Source: Emticicia sp. 21SJ11W-3 (GTDB lineage: Bacteria > Bacteroidota > Bacteroidia > Cytophagales > Spirosomataceae). Taken from it: DNA of 64,000 bases. Position numbers and translations under genes: made by a program. Location: NCBI RefSeq assembly GCF_024138715.1, contig NZ_CP092074.1:868001-932000 (forward strand). Reading direction: 5' to 3'. This document shows positions 9,003-18,385 of the stretch, piece by piece. The notes under the pieces were generated by a model. The model was given only the letters and a program-made list of their open reading frames with translations, ran no database searches and was not told the DNA's origin. How positions within the stretch are numbered: the first letter of the stretch is position 1; every line of letters starts with the position of its first letter.

Positions 9003-9037
9003 ATAGGCAGCCCTGCTTTGGGTTGCCTATCTTTTTT
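9003..9037 (+). terminator. Rho-independent terminator of the barrel gene
   Basis: ATAGGCAGCCC (9003-9013) pairs with GGGTTGCCTAT (9020-9030) with one G-U pair, followed by six T residues. The hairpin overlaps the stop of the convergent VF530 gene, so it may serve the plus strand only. Confidence 0.8.
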
Positions 9038-9254
9038 GGTCGTCAAGCATTCTGATATACAGGTCTTCTACTTTTTTTCTGGCCCAGGGCGTTTTTCGGA
9101 GAAACGTAAGGCTTGATTTAATGCTTGGGTTGTTTATAAAACAGTTGACACGTACATGATAGGCCATCTGGTCCCAGCCATGATAATCAACCAGTTCGTT
9201 CAGAATCCTCTCAAGGGTTTTGCCATGTAGCGGATTATTGGGCTGTTCAAGCAT
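9027..9254 (-). CDS. VF530 family (DUF2132) small DNA-binding protein
   Basis: A 75-residue protein of the VF530 / DUF2132 family, recognised by [13 protein letters not shown], then [10 protein letters not shown] and INCF-like [21 protein letters not shown]. Structures of family members show a compact alpha-beta fold proposed to bind nucleic acid; the exact role is unknown. I choose the ATG at 9254 rather than a GTG one codon earlier. With it the start overlaps the stop of the DEAD-box gene as TGATG, which implies translational coupling. It is the last gene of the RRM - DEAD-box - VF530 operon. Confidence 0.88.
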   Translation of the reverse strand: MLEQPNNPLHGKTLERILNELVDYHGWDQMAYHVRVNCFINNPSIKSSLTFLRKTPWARKKVEDLYIRMLDDQKR

Positions 9255-10498
9255 CACTTTTTACCTTTACTTTTTTTACGTTTCATTTCTTCAAACTGCT
9301 CAGCTTCTTTCAGTAAGGCCTTTAAATCAGCGGCAGTTACATCTTTCGAGAAATCTTTGGTAGCTGCATATTCCAATTTATCTAATTCCATTACCTGCAC
9401 AGGTTTGTTTAAGAAGGCTTCAATTTCGGCCAGAATGGGTTTTTCTTCTGCACTGCAAAAAGAAAGCGCATTGCCTTTTTGTGTACCTCGGCCTGTGCGC
9501 CCAACCCTGTGTACGTAGTTTTCGGGTACGTCGGGCAGGTCATAGTTTATTACATAATCAACATTGGGTATATCAATGCCTCTGGCGCTTACATCTGTGG
9601 CTATCAGTAGTTTGGTTTCTCCGGTTCTGAAATTCCCCAGCACTTTCAGCCGGTCTTGTTGTTCTTTATCGCCATGCAGGGTTTCGGCTTTTATGCCAAC
9701 CCGCTCCATAGCAGCAAGTACACGCTCTGCTCTTACTTTGGTACGTACAAATACCAGAATTTTGCTTTCCGGATGCTCATTCACCATGCGTTCAAGAAAG
9801 AAACGTTTGTCGTCCATTTCTACAAAAATCACGGCATGCTGAATGTTCTTGGCCACTTTATCGTTGGGCGATATTTGAATACGGATGGCATTATGCACCA
9901 GCGAATAAGCCAGCTTTTTAATGGTTTCGTTAATAGTGGCCGAGAAGAAGAGTGTCTGCCGCTTGCGTGGAAGAAAGCGGATTACATCCTGAATGTCTTT
10001 AATGAAGCCCAGGTCAAGCATGTGGTCGGCTTCGTCAAGTATCAGAATCTCCACATGGTTCAGTTTCAGATGCCCCTGGCTTACCAGGTCAAACATACGG
10101 CCGGGTGTGGCTACCAGAATATCAATGCCTTTTTCGAGTTTTAAAATCTGAGGGTCTTGTTCAACACCACCAAAAAGAGAGAATGTTTTTACTTTTGTTC
10201 CCTGGCCAATTTTTTGAAAGACCTCGGTTATTTGTATAGCCAGCTCACGGGTGGGTACCATCACCAGACAGCGGATGGCGTCAGCCCTTGCGCTTTTCTT
10301 GGTGTCGTTTACAAGGTGTAATACCGGAATAGCAAAAGCTGCGGTTTTGCCCGTGCCCGTTTGTGCAATGGCAAGCACATCTTCTCCGCGTAAAATGGGC
10401 GTTATAGATTTATACTGGATATCCGTAGGCTTTTTAAAGCCCAGTTTTTCCAGATTCTGCTTTATTTCCGGAGCTATTCGGTATTCTTCAAATTTCAT
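9254..10498 (-). CDS. DEAD-box ATP-dependent RNA helicase
   Basis: A 414-residue RNA helicase of the RhlE/CsdA type. It would remodel structured RNA, in ribosome assembly or mRNA decay, using ATP. Visible motifs are the Q motif GFKKPTDIQ (20-28), Walker A AQTGTGKT (45-52), PTREL (82-86), DEAD (155-158), SAT (186-188), ARGID (305-309) and HRVGRTGR (330-337). The C-terminus is a short lysine-rich tail for RNA contact. Its start overlaps the stop of the upstream RRM gene by ATGA, and its stop overlaps VF530, so all three are translationally coupled. Confidence 0.95.
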   Translation of the reverse strand: MKFEEYRIAPEIKQNLEKLGFKKPTDIQYKSITPILRGEDVLAIAQTGTGKTAAFAIPVLHLVNDTKKSARADAIRCLVMVPTRELAIQITEVFQKIGQGTKVKTFSLFGGVEQDPQILKLEKGIDILVATPGRMFDLVSQGHLKLNHVEILILDEADHMLDLGFIKDIQDVIRFLPRKRQTLFFSATINETIKKLAYSLVHNAIRIQISPNDKVAKNIQHAVIFVEMDDKRFFLERMVNEHPESKILVFVRTKVRAERVLAAMERVGIKAETLHGDKEQQDRLKVLGNFRTGETKLLIATDVSARGIDIPNVDYVINYDLPDVPENYVHRVGRTGRGTQKGNALSFCSAEEKPILAEIEAFLNKPVQVMELDKLEYAATKDFSKDVTAADLKALLKEAEQFEEMKRKKSKGKK

Positions 10499-10845
10499 TT
10501 TTTGTTTCGTTTATCATACCCTTTGCCAATACCTCTGAACGACCGCTCGGTGGTTGCCTTGCCCAAATGGTTTATCTTGAAGTTTTTAACCGGCTTTGGT
10601 ACCTCTTTCTTTGCCGACAGGCCCACTTCTATTACCCGGCCCATCAGTTCGGTGCCATTCAGTTCATGAATAGCGTTTCTCACGGCATCCTCGTCAGGCA
10701 TATCCACAAAACCAAAGCCTTTATTTTGCCTGGTAGCTTTATCTTTAACTATTTTTACTGAGGTTACTTCTCCATATTTCTCAAATAAGGCTCTCAGTTC
10801 TTTCTCTTTCAGTTTGAAAGGAATACTCCCCACAAAAATATCCAT
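10495..10845 (-). CDS. RRM-domain RNA-binding protein
   Basis: A 116-residue protein with one RNA recognition motif at residues 1-80. RNP2 is DIFVGSIPF (2-10) and RNP1 is KGFGFVDM (42-49), both with the aromatic residues needed for RNA stacking. A basic tail of about 35 residues ends in KGYDKRNKK. Small RRM proteins of this kind are common in Bacteroidota and Cyanobacteria and act as RNA chaperones or post-transcriptional regulators. It leads a coupled operon with the DEAD-box helicase, and the ATGA overlap suggests stoichiometric production of binding protein and helicase. Confidence 0.93.
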   Translation of the reverse strand: MDIFVGSIPFKLKEKELRALFEKYGEVTSVKIVKDKATRQNKGFGFVDMPDEDAVRNAIHELNGTELMGRVIEVGLSAKKEVPKPVKNFKINHLGKATTERSFRGIGKGYDKRNKK

Positions 10846-10940
10846 TGTCAGGTAATTATGATTGAGGTGTAAAATTACGAATTTAAAACTGAAAAGCAGA
10901 AACAGGACGGAAAAGGAGTGAAGAATACTTAAAAGAGCCG

Positions 10941-10967
10941 AAAAAAAGCGGGAAGAATTCTCCCCGC
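10941..10967 (-). terminator. Rho-independent terminator of the GT/HAD gene
   Basis: The palindromic stem GCGGGAAGAA/TTCTCCCCGC (10948-10967) is followed on the minus strand by seven T residues (10941-10947). It sits just beyond the stop at 10974. Confidence 0.85.
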
Positions 10968-10973
10968 CGGCAT

Positions 10974-12353
10974 TTAAAGGGCTACTTCAAGTAGTTTGTT
11001 GAATGATGGCTCAGATATAATAATATCGGCATGATGGTTTACGAGGTCATCTTTAGAGCAAAAGGCAATGCCCAACCCGGCTTCTTTTATCATCCACAAA
11101 TCGTTCATGCTGTCGCCTATGGCAATGCAGTTTTGCATTTGTATGTGGTGTTTCTCCAGTATGGTTATTAGTGCATTGGTTTTGCAGATGGTCAGGCGAT
11201 TTACACTCTTTGCATTATTGAACAGGTAAGAAGGTATTTTTACTTCGCCGGTAGCAATGCCCTTAGAAAACTCCAGTTCATTGCCAATTGAGAAGTCCAT
11301 GCCCAGTTTGTTTTTTATATGGTTGGTTACAAAATCATAGCTGTCAGAAATGATTCCTATAAAGTACCCCCTTTCTTTCAGCGCTTCAATTACTTCTTTT
11401 GTGCCTGGTACAATGGGTATTTCATCTAATACCTGTATCAGTTCACCATAATTACGCCCTTTTAAAAGCATGGCCACTCTTTTGGTAATAATTACAGGGT
11501 CTGTTTCTGAAGACCTTATTTGCATCAGCTCATCTTTAAAACGGAATTTGTCTGCACATGAATCAATAAAACGCCCCAGCAACAATGTGTTGTCCATATC
11601 AAAAACAACCATTTTCTTTAGTTTTCTGAACTGGCTTTCCAACGAAACTTCCATCTGCGAGCGGATTTCTGTAATTGTGCCCAACTCTTCAAAATTAAAG
11701 TTTGAGTTATTGCTTGATGCCGCTTTTGAGATAATGGTCTGTGCTACCTCCTTACTCATTTTGCCCAATGCCTGCCAGGGCTTGCTTTTGTTCTCTATGT
11801 AACCAATCTGCACTTCTTTCATGCGGGCATTCATCAGGTGCATGTCTATCAGTATGCCAATATCAACACCGTAATCGTCTCTGAAATCAATTTGCTGCAA
11901 AAGACTTTTGCGGCTGGCAATCATTCCGCTAAGGGGTTGGCTGAAACGGAGCAGGTCCGGAAAAAATATGCTAAGCAAAGGTTTAGCTACCAGCTCGGTT
12001 ACTCTGCCTGCATTGCGGTTAAATGACGACTTGGCAAAGTCTACTTCTCCTTGCAGGATAGGTTCTGTTAAAAGCCGGATGGTATGATGCGGGTAAGGAT
12101 TAATATCGCCGTCCAAAAAAACAAGGATGTCATTTTGTGCAAACAGGGCGCCTTCTCTCATTGATGCCCCTTTGCCTAATTTTGTGCTTGTAAGTACTTT
12201 GGCGCCATGCTTCTGGGCTATGGGTACGGTTTTATCCAGCGACTTGTCGTCAATCACCAGCACTTCACTTACATGAGGCTGGCTTGCAGCAAAATCAACA
12301 ACGCTTCCAATTGTTTCTTCTTCATTCAACGTGGGTATAATAACTGAAATCAT
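10974..12353 (-). CDS. Glycosyltransferase (GpgS/GT81-like) fused to HAD phosphatase
   Basis: A 459-residue two-domain enzyme. Residues 1-215 are a GT-A fold glycosyltransferase with IIPTLNEEE, the nucleotide/metal site FLDGD (79-83), AGRVTELVAKPLL (115-127), QPLSG (139-143) and YGVDIGILID (161-170). These are the hallmarks of glucosyl-3-phosphoglycerate synthases. Residues 245-459 are a HAD-IB, SerB-like phosphatase with FDMDNTLL (251-258), SDSYD (336-340) and GDSMND (413-418). The fusion suggests a single protein that makes and dephosphorylates a glycosyl-phosphoglycerate to glucosyl- or mannosylglycerate, a compatible solute; this is inference. The start is the ATG at 12353. A TTG nine codons upstream would add residues that family members lack. 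Confidence 0.85.
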   Translation of the reverse strand: MISVIIPTLNEEETIGSVVDFAASQPHVSEVLVIDDKSLDKTVPIAQKHGAKVLTSTKLGKGASMREGALFAQNDILVFLDGDINPYPHHTIRLLTEPILQGEVDFAKSSFNRNAGRVTELVAKPLLSIFFPDLLRFSQPLSGMIASRKSLLQQIDFRDDYGVDIGILIDMHLMNARMKEVQIGYIENKSKPWQALGKMSKEVAQTIISKAASSNNSNFNFEELGTITEIRSQMEVSLESQFRKLKKMVVFDMDNTLLLGRFIDSCADKFRFKDELMQIRSSETDPVIITKRVAMLLKGRNYGELIQVLDEIPIVPGTKEVIEALKERGYFIGIISDSYDFVTNHIKNKLGMDFSIGNELEFSKGIATGEVKIPSYLFNNAKSVNRLTICKTNALITILEKHHIQMQNCIAIGDSMNDLWMIKEAGLGIAFCSKDDLVNHHADIIISEPSFNKLLEVAL

Positions 12354-12702
12354 AATCTTTGAAGGTTTTTGATTGAACAATTCTATACTGCCTATTAAAA
12401 AGTAACCCCCAAAAGGCCGCTCTTGTTACCTTTCAGTGTGTTTCTTGCTTTGAATGAAGAAAATCAGAATAATAAAAAACTAATGCTAAATAAGAAAGGG
12501 GGTTGGCTTAATAGGTTGGTTGTGAGGTTTTTATGAAGTATTTGGGCTGCCGGAGTTAACATGACAGGCAGCCCGATTAATTTTTCCTTAAGAATGACCA
12601 CGCACCCAGATATACAAGTATGGCTGTTGCAGCTTTTTTAGAGCAACAAGGTAAAATCGTCTTTAAAGCACAAAAGAGACAAGTGCCTCCTTTGTGTAAT
12701 TA
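12354..12702. other. 349-nt gap with an 8-bp hairpin, no gene seen
   Basis: No convincing ORF or RNA gene is visible between the GT/HAD start and the GLPGLI stop. The one clear structure is GGGCTGCC (12544-12551) pairing with GGCAGCCC (12567-12574) over a 15-nt loop. T-rich sequence follows only on the plus strand. It may end a transcript or be a small-RNA remnant. The gap must also contain the promoter of the GT/HAD gene. Confidence 0.4.
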
Positions 12703-13446
12703 TTAGTTGTTTCTGATAATAAACCTGGCACCATTAGCGCCGGGTTGCATGCCCATTTCTTTCATGTAATCGTCGCGAATTTTCTTAAACTCCCTGGCAG
12801 TAACTTTTTTGCCTCCTGATGGTGTTTTTATTTCATTGGTAAGTTTTTTCAACTCTACTTTTTTGGCTGTTATAATGGTGCTGCCTTCGTTCAGGTTCAC
12901 TTCAAGAATGGTACCGGGCAGGCCGTAGAAATTCTGTGGGCCTGCAGGGCTTATCAGGCTTTCGGTATACCAGGCTACTACATCCTGCCTTGCCTCTTCA
13001 TTATAAAAAGATGCTTTTTTGCAGGTGTAATCCAGTATTTTTTTGGTTTCGTCATGAAACCTCCACGGATTGGTCTTCAGAGAGTCTTCTATTCTGAATT
13101 TCTTTCCTGCAAAATCGGTAACAGTAATGAACTGCGACACCTCAAAGTCGCGGTACAAGTCTAATTGCGGACGCGTAAAGCGCATTGTCACATTGCTGCC
13201 ACCTACCGAACTGTTAACCTCGTCAGTGTCTTCGTCAATATTGGTATAGAACGATTTTACAGGTGTAAAGTACAACCGGTTTTTACTGGTTCTGAACTCG
13301 GGTATCATGCTTTTTATAGACTCCTGGTCTTTACCTATGCTTTTGTGCATATTTACCTTGAATTCGTAGTCTATGATACCTTCCTGTAATTGTGCCATAG
13401 TTAAATGGCTGATAATCAGTGTAATAAATAAGAATAACTTTTTCAT
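12703..13446 (-). CDS. GLPGLI family protein
   Basis: A 247-residue exported protein with a signal peptide (MKKLFLFITLIISHLTMAQ). It carries the family signature near residue 175, here in the form FYGLPGTILEVN. GLPGLI proteins are a Bacteroidota-restricted, usually periplasmic family of unknown function, often near TonB-linked barrels or two-component systems. This copy is divergent from the histidine kinase gene at 13642, with about 195 nt between them. A regulatory link to that two-component system is possible but not shown. Confidence 0.9.
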   Translation of the reverse strand: MKKLFLFITLIISHLTMAQLQEGIIDYEFKVNMHKSIGKDQESIKSMIPEFRTSKNRLYFTPVKSFYTNIDEDTDEVNSSVGGSNVTMRFTRPQLDLYRDFEVSQFITVTDFAGKKFRIEDSLKTNPWRFHDETKKILDYTCKKASFYNEEARQDVVAWYTESLISPAGPQNFYGLPGTILEVNLNEGSTIITAKKVELKKLTNEIKTPSGGKKVTAREFKKIRDDYMKEMGMQPGANGARFIIRNN

Positions 13447-13566
13447 CTGATTGATTTTGAAATGGTTTCAGCAAAAGTAGATTGTATGCACCTGACCAGA
13501 GGTTAATCATTATTGAAATAATGTTAATTAAGGTTAAAAAATAGACAGGAAACCAAAATTGTGGAT

Positions 13567-13574
13567 TAATTTTG
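13567..13574 (+). promoter_or_regulatory. -7 box (TAATTTTG) for the kinase/regulator pair
   Basis: This is an exact TAnnTTTG match 67 nt before the start of the histidine kinase. No -33 TTG at proper spacing was found. Confidence 0.4.
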
Positions 13575-13641
13575 ATTTTATAAACACAGCAAATCACTAC
13601 ACAAAAAGATTAAAGTACGCATTAACTAACCATTACAGACT

Positions 13642-15315
13642 TTGGGCACCGGAATAAAAAGCAGAACACAATTTGTATTGATATGCGTAAGCTTATTGGT
13701 GCTCACGCTGTTTAATGTTTTCTGGCTAAAACAGAACTACAACGAGCAGAAACGAAATCTGCAGAAAGATATCACCAATAATTTTGAGAAAACTGTCTCT
13801 GCCATGCAGGATTCTCTGATTAAGAGACAGGTTGACTCTTCATTGAAATTGAATGTTAATAAAAAATTATTGCCGGATAAAAGAAAAACTAAATATAAAA
13901 GGCCTATGAAAAAGGCCTCTGATTCGGTCTTTGATGAAATAAAAAGTATTTATCTGAGTGGCAGGCAAAACCCTTCAGGGTTAATACCCGGCGAGGCAAG
14001 AAGACCAAACACAATGAGCATCTATACCAGGGAAATGAATGCATTTGACTCTGTTGGCCGGGATATGCTGATAAAGATGATACACTCAATAAAACTGGAT
14101 TCAAGCCGCAGGAACATCAGAATACAGTTTAAGTCAGACTCTACCATGACAATGAATCTGCCGAGTAATGCGTTTAACGCGCAACCAAAACGAGTGATGT
14201 TTGTTTCGGGTGTGAAGTATGATTCAGTTATTACAAAAGAAAAAGTGAATTTGAGCCGCATCTATATAAAACCCAACACCCCCCGGAAAAAGAAAGCCAG
14301 CCAGCCACCCAATGTAATAATCAATCTGCTGACTGATACACTTAAAACTAAGGAGATAACCGCCAGATACAAAACGAGATTATTAAAGCAGCAAATTACG
14401 CTGCCTTTTAAAGTGGAAGTGGCTCAGAGGTCAAAGGCTGACACGACGGCTGAAATCAGAGCTGGCGTTCCTTTTGGCAGCCTGCTATATCAGGCTAACT
14501 TTGCCGATGCCCATTGGTACCTGACTCAACAGATTTTTCCTCAGATACTTTTCTCTTTGTTTCTGATAACTATTACCGGTCTCTCATTCTGGCTTATTTA
14601 CAGAAATCTTCAAAAGCAAAACCGCCTGACAGCCCTGAAAAACGATTTTGTAAGCAACATAACCCATGAACTGAAAACCCCTATTGCCACCGTAAGCGTA
14701 GCCATTGAGGCCCTGAGTAACTTTAATGTGTTGCAGAACCCGACCCAGACGAAGGAATACCTCGAAATCTCAAAAAATGAGTTGAACCGGCTATCAATAT
14801 TAGTTGACAAGGTTTTGAAAATGAGTGTTTTTGAGCAGAAAGAACTGGTGCTAAATACTGATACCGTTAATTTCAGAAGTCTGGTTGAAAGTGTATTGTC
14901 TACCATGAAACTACAATTTGAAAAATGCCGGGCGCATGTGAATTTTGATTTACTTGGGGAACAATTTGAAATAACGGGCGATTCAATTCACCTTACCAAC
15001 GTGGTTTATAACCTGCTTGAGAACGCCCTTAAGTATAGCGCTGACCCCCAGATAAATGTACTGTTGCAGGCCAGTGACCAGCAACTGCAACTAAGTATAA
15101 AAGACAACGGCATTGGTATTTCAGAGGAGTTTCTGCCTAAGATTTTCGACAAGTTTTTCAGAGTACCCACCGGTAATGTGCATAATATTAAAGGCTATGG
15201 CCTTGGGCTTAGTTATGTAAAAAATGTAGTAGAGCGCCACAATGGCACCATTAAAGTAAACAGCAAAAAAGATGAGGGCAGTACTTTTATACTGGCACTA
15301 CCACTAAAGGTTTAA
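13642..15315 (+). CDS. Sensor histidine kinase
   Basis: A 557-residue membrane sensor kinase. TM1 is at residues 11-29, a large periplasmic domain without recognisable fold spans 30-300, and TM2 is at 301-320. The catalytic core has H-box FVSNITHELKTP with phospho-acceptor His342, N-box NVVYNLLENALKYS and G-boxes DNGIGIS and KGYGLGLSYV. It phosphorylates the response regulator encoded 12 nt downstream. The gene appears to start with TTG: an in-frame TAA at 13627 closes the frame upstream, and no ATG precedes TM1. The signal sensed is unknown. Confidence 0.9.
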   Translation: MGTGIKSRTQFVLICVSLLVLTLFNVFWLKQNYNEQKRNLQKDITNNFEKTVSAMQDSLIKRQVDSSLKLNVNKKLLPDKRKTKYKRPMKKASDSVFDEIKSIYLSGRQNPSGLIPGEARRPNTMSIYTREMNAFDSVGRDMLIKMIHSIKLDSSRRNIRIQFKSDSTMTMNLPSNAFNAQPKRVMFVSGVKYDSVITKEKVNLSRIYIKPNTPRKKKASQPPNVIINLLTDTLKTKEITARYKTRLLKQQITLPFKVEVAQRSKADTTAEIRAGVPFGSLLYQANFADAHWYLTQQIFPQILFSLFLITITGLSFWLIYRNLQKQNRLTALKNDFVSNITHELKTPIATVSVAIEALSNFNVLQNPTQTKEYLEISKNELNRLSILVDKVLKMSVFEQKELVLNTDTVNFRSLVESVLSTMKLQFEKCRAHVNFDLLGEQFEITGDSIHLTNVVYNLLENALKYSADPQINVLLQASDQQLQLSIKDNGIGISEEFLPKIFDKFFRVPTGNVHNIKGYGLGLSYVKNVVERHNGTIKVNSKKDEGSTFILALPLKV

Positions 15316-15327
15316 TCGGATTCAGCT

Positions 15328-16017
15328 ATGGCAACCAAAATATTATATGTAGAAGACGAACCCTTTCTGGGTAAGATAGTGAAGGAAAGCCTTGAAAGCC
15401 GAGACTTTGAGGTAAAAATGGTAACAGACGGTAGTCTGGTATTAAAGGCATTTGACCACTTTAAACCGGATATTTGTGTACTTGATGTAATGCTGCCCAA
15501 TAAAGACGGGTACACGCTGGGCGCAGAAATAAGGGCTATAAAACCTACCATACCTATTATATTTCTGACTGCCAAGACACAGACAGATGATGTGCTAAAG
15601 GGTTTCCAGTCAGGCGGTAATGACTACATCCGTAAGCCATTCAGTATGGAAGAGCTGATTGTGAGAATCAATAATCTGCTTGCCTTGTCTCTTTCTAAAG
15701 CTGTTACACCACAGGGAAGCATCCATCTGGGCAAGTTTGAGTTTTTCCCTCATAAGTATGAATTAAGAACTCATGATAATTGCCGGAAGCTCTCTTACCG
15801 GGAAACAGAATTGCTGAAGATTTTCTCTGAAAACAGAAATTTTACGGTGAGCAGAAAAGAAATACTTTTAAAGATCTGGGGAGATGATTCGTTCTTTAAT
15901 TCTCGCAACCTTGATGTGTATATCACCAAACTACGCGACTACCTGAAAGAAGACGAAACCATTGAACTAATGACAATAAAAGGTGTAGGGTACCATTTTA
16001 CTACACCTGTGGCTTAG
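15328..16017 (+). CDS. OmpR/PhoB-family response regulator
   Basis: A 229-residue DNA-binding regulator. The receiver domain (1-120) has the acidic pair ED (9-10), phospho-acceptor Asp53 in CVLDVMLPNKD, and the conserved Lys in RKPFS. The winged-helix effector domain (about 130-227) has the recognition helix region RNLDVYITKLRDYL. It is cotranscribed with the kinase at 13642. Its stop codon overlaps the stop of the convergent regulator by four bases (16014-16017), so the two transcripts must run into each other. Confidence 0.93.
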   Translation: MATKILYVEDEPFLGKIVKESLESRDFEVKMVTDGSLVLKAFDHFKPDICVLDVMLPNKDGYTLGAEIRAIKPTIPIIFLTAKTQTDDVLKGFQSGGNDYIRKPFSMEELIVRINNLLALSLSKAVTPQGSIHLGKFEFFPHKYELRTHDNCRKLSYRETELLKIFSENRNFTVSRKEILLKIWGDDSFFNSRNLDVYITKLRDYLKEDETIELMTIKGVGYHFTTPVA

Positions 16018-16709
16018 TCTTCTTTCAGCACATAGCCCATGCCTGTTTTGGTATGTATCAGCTTGGGCTCAAAGTCTTTGTCTATTTTTTTACGCAGAAA
16101 ATTAATGTACACCTCAATTACGTTCAGGCTGTTTTCGGCATTGTTGCCATCCCAAATTTTCTCGGCAATTTCAGCTTTTGAAACCACCTTGCCCTTGTTT
16201 CGTATCAGGTATTCCAACAAAGAAAACTCTTTGGGTGTCAGTTCAATTTTCGTATTCTGTCTTGAAGCCGTCTTGCTTTCCAGATTAATCTCCAGGTCGG
16301 CAATTTTCAGCATATTAGAGGCATTGGCTTCACTTTCAGCATGGGCTCTTTTCAGAAACACATTTACACGAGCCAGCAATTCACGGTATTCAAAGGGTTT
16401 TACGATGTAATCATCTGCGCCCTTTTCAAAGCCCAGTATCTTGTCGTCAGTTTCGCCAAGGGCAGTCAGCATAATAATTGGTATCTGGCTGTCTTTTTCG
16501 CGTATTCTGGCACAAACCTCATAGCCATTCATTACAGGTAAATTGACATCCAGAATAATGAGGTCATATTTACCGCTTGACGCCAGCCGAAGGCCTATCT
16601 GTCCATCAAAGGCTACAGAGGTGTCAAAATCTTTCTCTGCCAGCCCCTTGCTTATATTTTCAGCTAGGCGTTGGTCGTCTTCGACAATGAGTATTCGCTT
16701 TTTTTCCAT
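16014..16709 (-). CDS. OmpR/PhoB-family response regulator, no adjacent kinase
   Basis: A 231-residue response regulator with receiver Asp54 (LIILDVNLPVMNGYE), Lys in IVKPFEYREL, and a C-terminal winged helix (SLNVIEVYINFLRKKID). I chose the ATG at 16709, which starts MEKKRILIVEDD, over an earlier ATG at 16727. Either way the 5' end overlaps the 3' end of the symporter gene by 46-64 nt, so it is cotranscribed with the symporter. No kinase flanks it. The sensor kinase at 22589-23965, which also lacks a neighbouring regulator, is a possible partner by inference. Confidence 0.9.
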   Translation of the reverse strand: MEKKRILIVEDDQRLAENISKGLAEKDFDTSVAFDGQIGLRLASSGKYDLIILDVNLPVMNGYEVCARIREKDSQIPIIMLTALGETDDKILGFEKGADDYIVKPFEYRELLARVNVFLKRAHAESEANASNMLKIADLEINLESKTASRQNTKIELTPKEFSLLEYLIRNKGKVVSKAEIAEKIWDGNNAENSLNVIEVYINFLRKKIDKDFEPKLIHTKTGMGYVLKED

Positions 16710-18385
16710 AAGTTTTGAATCATCCACGCTATACCAATGACCAGAAAACAGCCAATGGGATTAAACCAAAGGTAGGCAATCCATTCTTTTTTCAATATTA
16801 CCTGCGGAATACCGATTCCGAGAATAATTGCCTGGCTGATTACTGCCCCCCAGAAGGTAGCAGTGCCACCAATGTTTTTGAAATAGAATGCTACCAGAAA
16901 AACACCAAGTATAATACCATAGAACAATGAGCCTAATACGTTAACAACCTCAATCATATTGCCCAGTTCGCTGGCATACTGTGCAACAAATATACAAAAA
17001 ATACCCCATAATACTGTTGAAACCTTTGATGCCCTCAATTCTGCTTTCTCGGTGGGGGGTGTTTTGGCGTATTTCCGGTATACGTCTACTACCGTGGTAG
17101 CTGCCATTGAGTTATAAGCCGATGCAATAGAACCCATAGATGCCGCAAAAATAACGGCAATAAGCAGGCCGATAAGGCCATGCGGCAGGTAATCCAGAAC
17201 AAAGCGCAGAAAAACAAAGTCGCGGTCGTTGGTAATACCGTTTGGATTGTTTTTCTTTATTAAACCCACCACCTTCGATTTTATGTCTTTACTAAGCGAG
17301 TCTGATTCTTTCAGGGAGGCCTTGTAAACTAATAGCTGCTGGTCGTTGGCGTCGCCCATTCTGGCCAGTAATTGCTGTTTTTTTTCAGAAATAACGGCAT
17401 GTTCTTTTTCCAATGCCTGCAACTGCGGGGCGTATTGGCTGGCACGGAGTTTATCAACCTCTACCTTGTTAAAAAAAACCGGAGACGTATTAAATTGGTA
17501 AAACACAAAAACCAGAACCCCAACCAGCAAAATGAAAAACTGCATGGGTACTTTCAACAGGCCGTTCATTACTAAACCCAGGCGGCTCTGGGTGATAGAC
17601 TCTCCGGTTAAATATCTGCCTACCTGCGACTGGTCGGTGCCGAAGTAAGAAAGCTGCAGAAAAAATCCACCGATTAAACCTGACCATAAATTGTATCGGT
17701 CTTTCGGGTTAAACTCAAAAGAAACCATGTTCATGTGGCCGGATTTACCCGCAATTTTAAGCGCTTTTACCAGGCCTATGTTTTCAGGCAGCATCTGCAA
17801 AACAATGACTCCAGCCAGAAACATGGCTACAGTAATTACAAGCATTTGCTGCACATGGGTATATGAAATAGCCTTGGTGCCACCAATTACGGAATACGTT
17901 AGTACCAGCCCACCCATAATGATGTTGGTCCAGACAATATCCCATCTGAAAATGGTTGATAAAATAATTGCCGGAGCATAAATGGATATACCGGTTGAAA
18001 GGCTACGCTGTATCAGAAACAAAAAGGCCGTAAAAATGCGAACCTTTCCATCAAAGCGGTGTTCAAGATACTCATAAGCTGTGTAGACTTTCAGCCGATG
18101 AAAAATTGGTATAAACGTTATACAAAGCACAATCATTGCCAATGGCAATCCGAAGTAAAACTGCACAAACCGCATGCCGTCGTCAAAGCCCTGCCCAGTG
18201 GTAGAAAGAAACGTAATGGCACTGGCCTGCGTAGCCATAACCGAGAGACCAACATGATACCAGGGTAACGACTGGTTGCCCAGCAGGTATCCTTCAATAT
18301 CTTTATCGCGGTGGCTTTTATAGACACCATATACTATAATAAAAAGAAGCGTTACGGTTAAAAAAATCCAGTCCAGGTTAGTCAT
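16664..18385 (-). CDS. Sodium:solute symporter (SSS family)
   Basis: A 573-residue secondary transporter of the inner membrane with about 13 TM helices, driven by sodium. Typical parts are the early SVMATQASAITFLSTTGQG segment and YEYLEHRF. A hydrophilic, helix-prone insert of about 90 residues (around 300-390, LEKEHAVISEKKQQLLARM) separates two membrane blocks; I recall similar inserts in Bacteroidota members. The substrate is not predictable. Its ATG overlaps the stop of a 49-residue membrane protein (18382-18531), implying translational coupling, and its 3' end overlaps a response-regulator gene. Confidence 0.92.
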   Translation of the reverse strand: MTNLDWIFLTVTLLFIIVYGVYKSHRDKDIEGYLLGNQSLPWYHVGLSVMATQASAITFLSTTGQGFDDGMRFVQFYFGLPLAMIVLCITFIPIFHRLKVYTAYEYLEHRFDGKVRIFTAFLFLIQRSLSTGISIYAPAIILSTIFRWDIVWTNIIMGGLVLTYSVIGGTKAISYTHVQQMLVITVAMFLAGVIVLQMLPENIGLVKALKIAGKSGHMNMVSFEFNPKDRYNLWSGLIGGFFLQLSYFGTDQSQVGRYLTGESITQSRLGLVMNGLLKVPMQFFILLVGVLVFVFYQFNTSPVFFNKVEVDKLRASQYAPQLQALEKEHAVISEKKQQLLARMGDANDQQLLVYKASLKESDSLSKDIKSKVVGLIKKNNPNGITNDRDFVFLRFVLDYLPHGLIGLLIAVIFAASMGSIASAYNSMAATTVVDVYRKYAKTPPTEKAELRASKVSTVLWGIFCIFVAQYASELGNMIEVVNVLGSLFYGIILGVFLVAFYFKNIGGTATFWGAVISQAIILGIGIPQVILKKEWIAYLWFNPIGCFLVIGIAWMIQNLWKKSEYSLSKTTNA

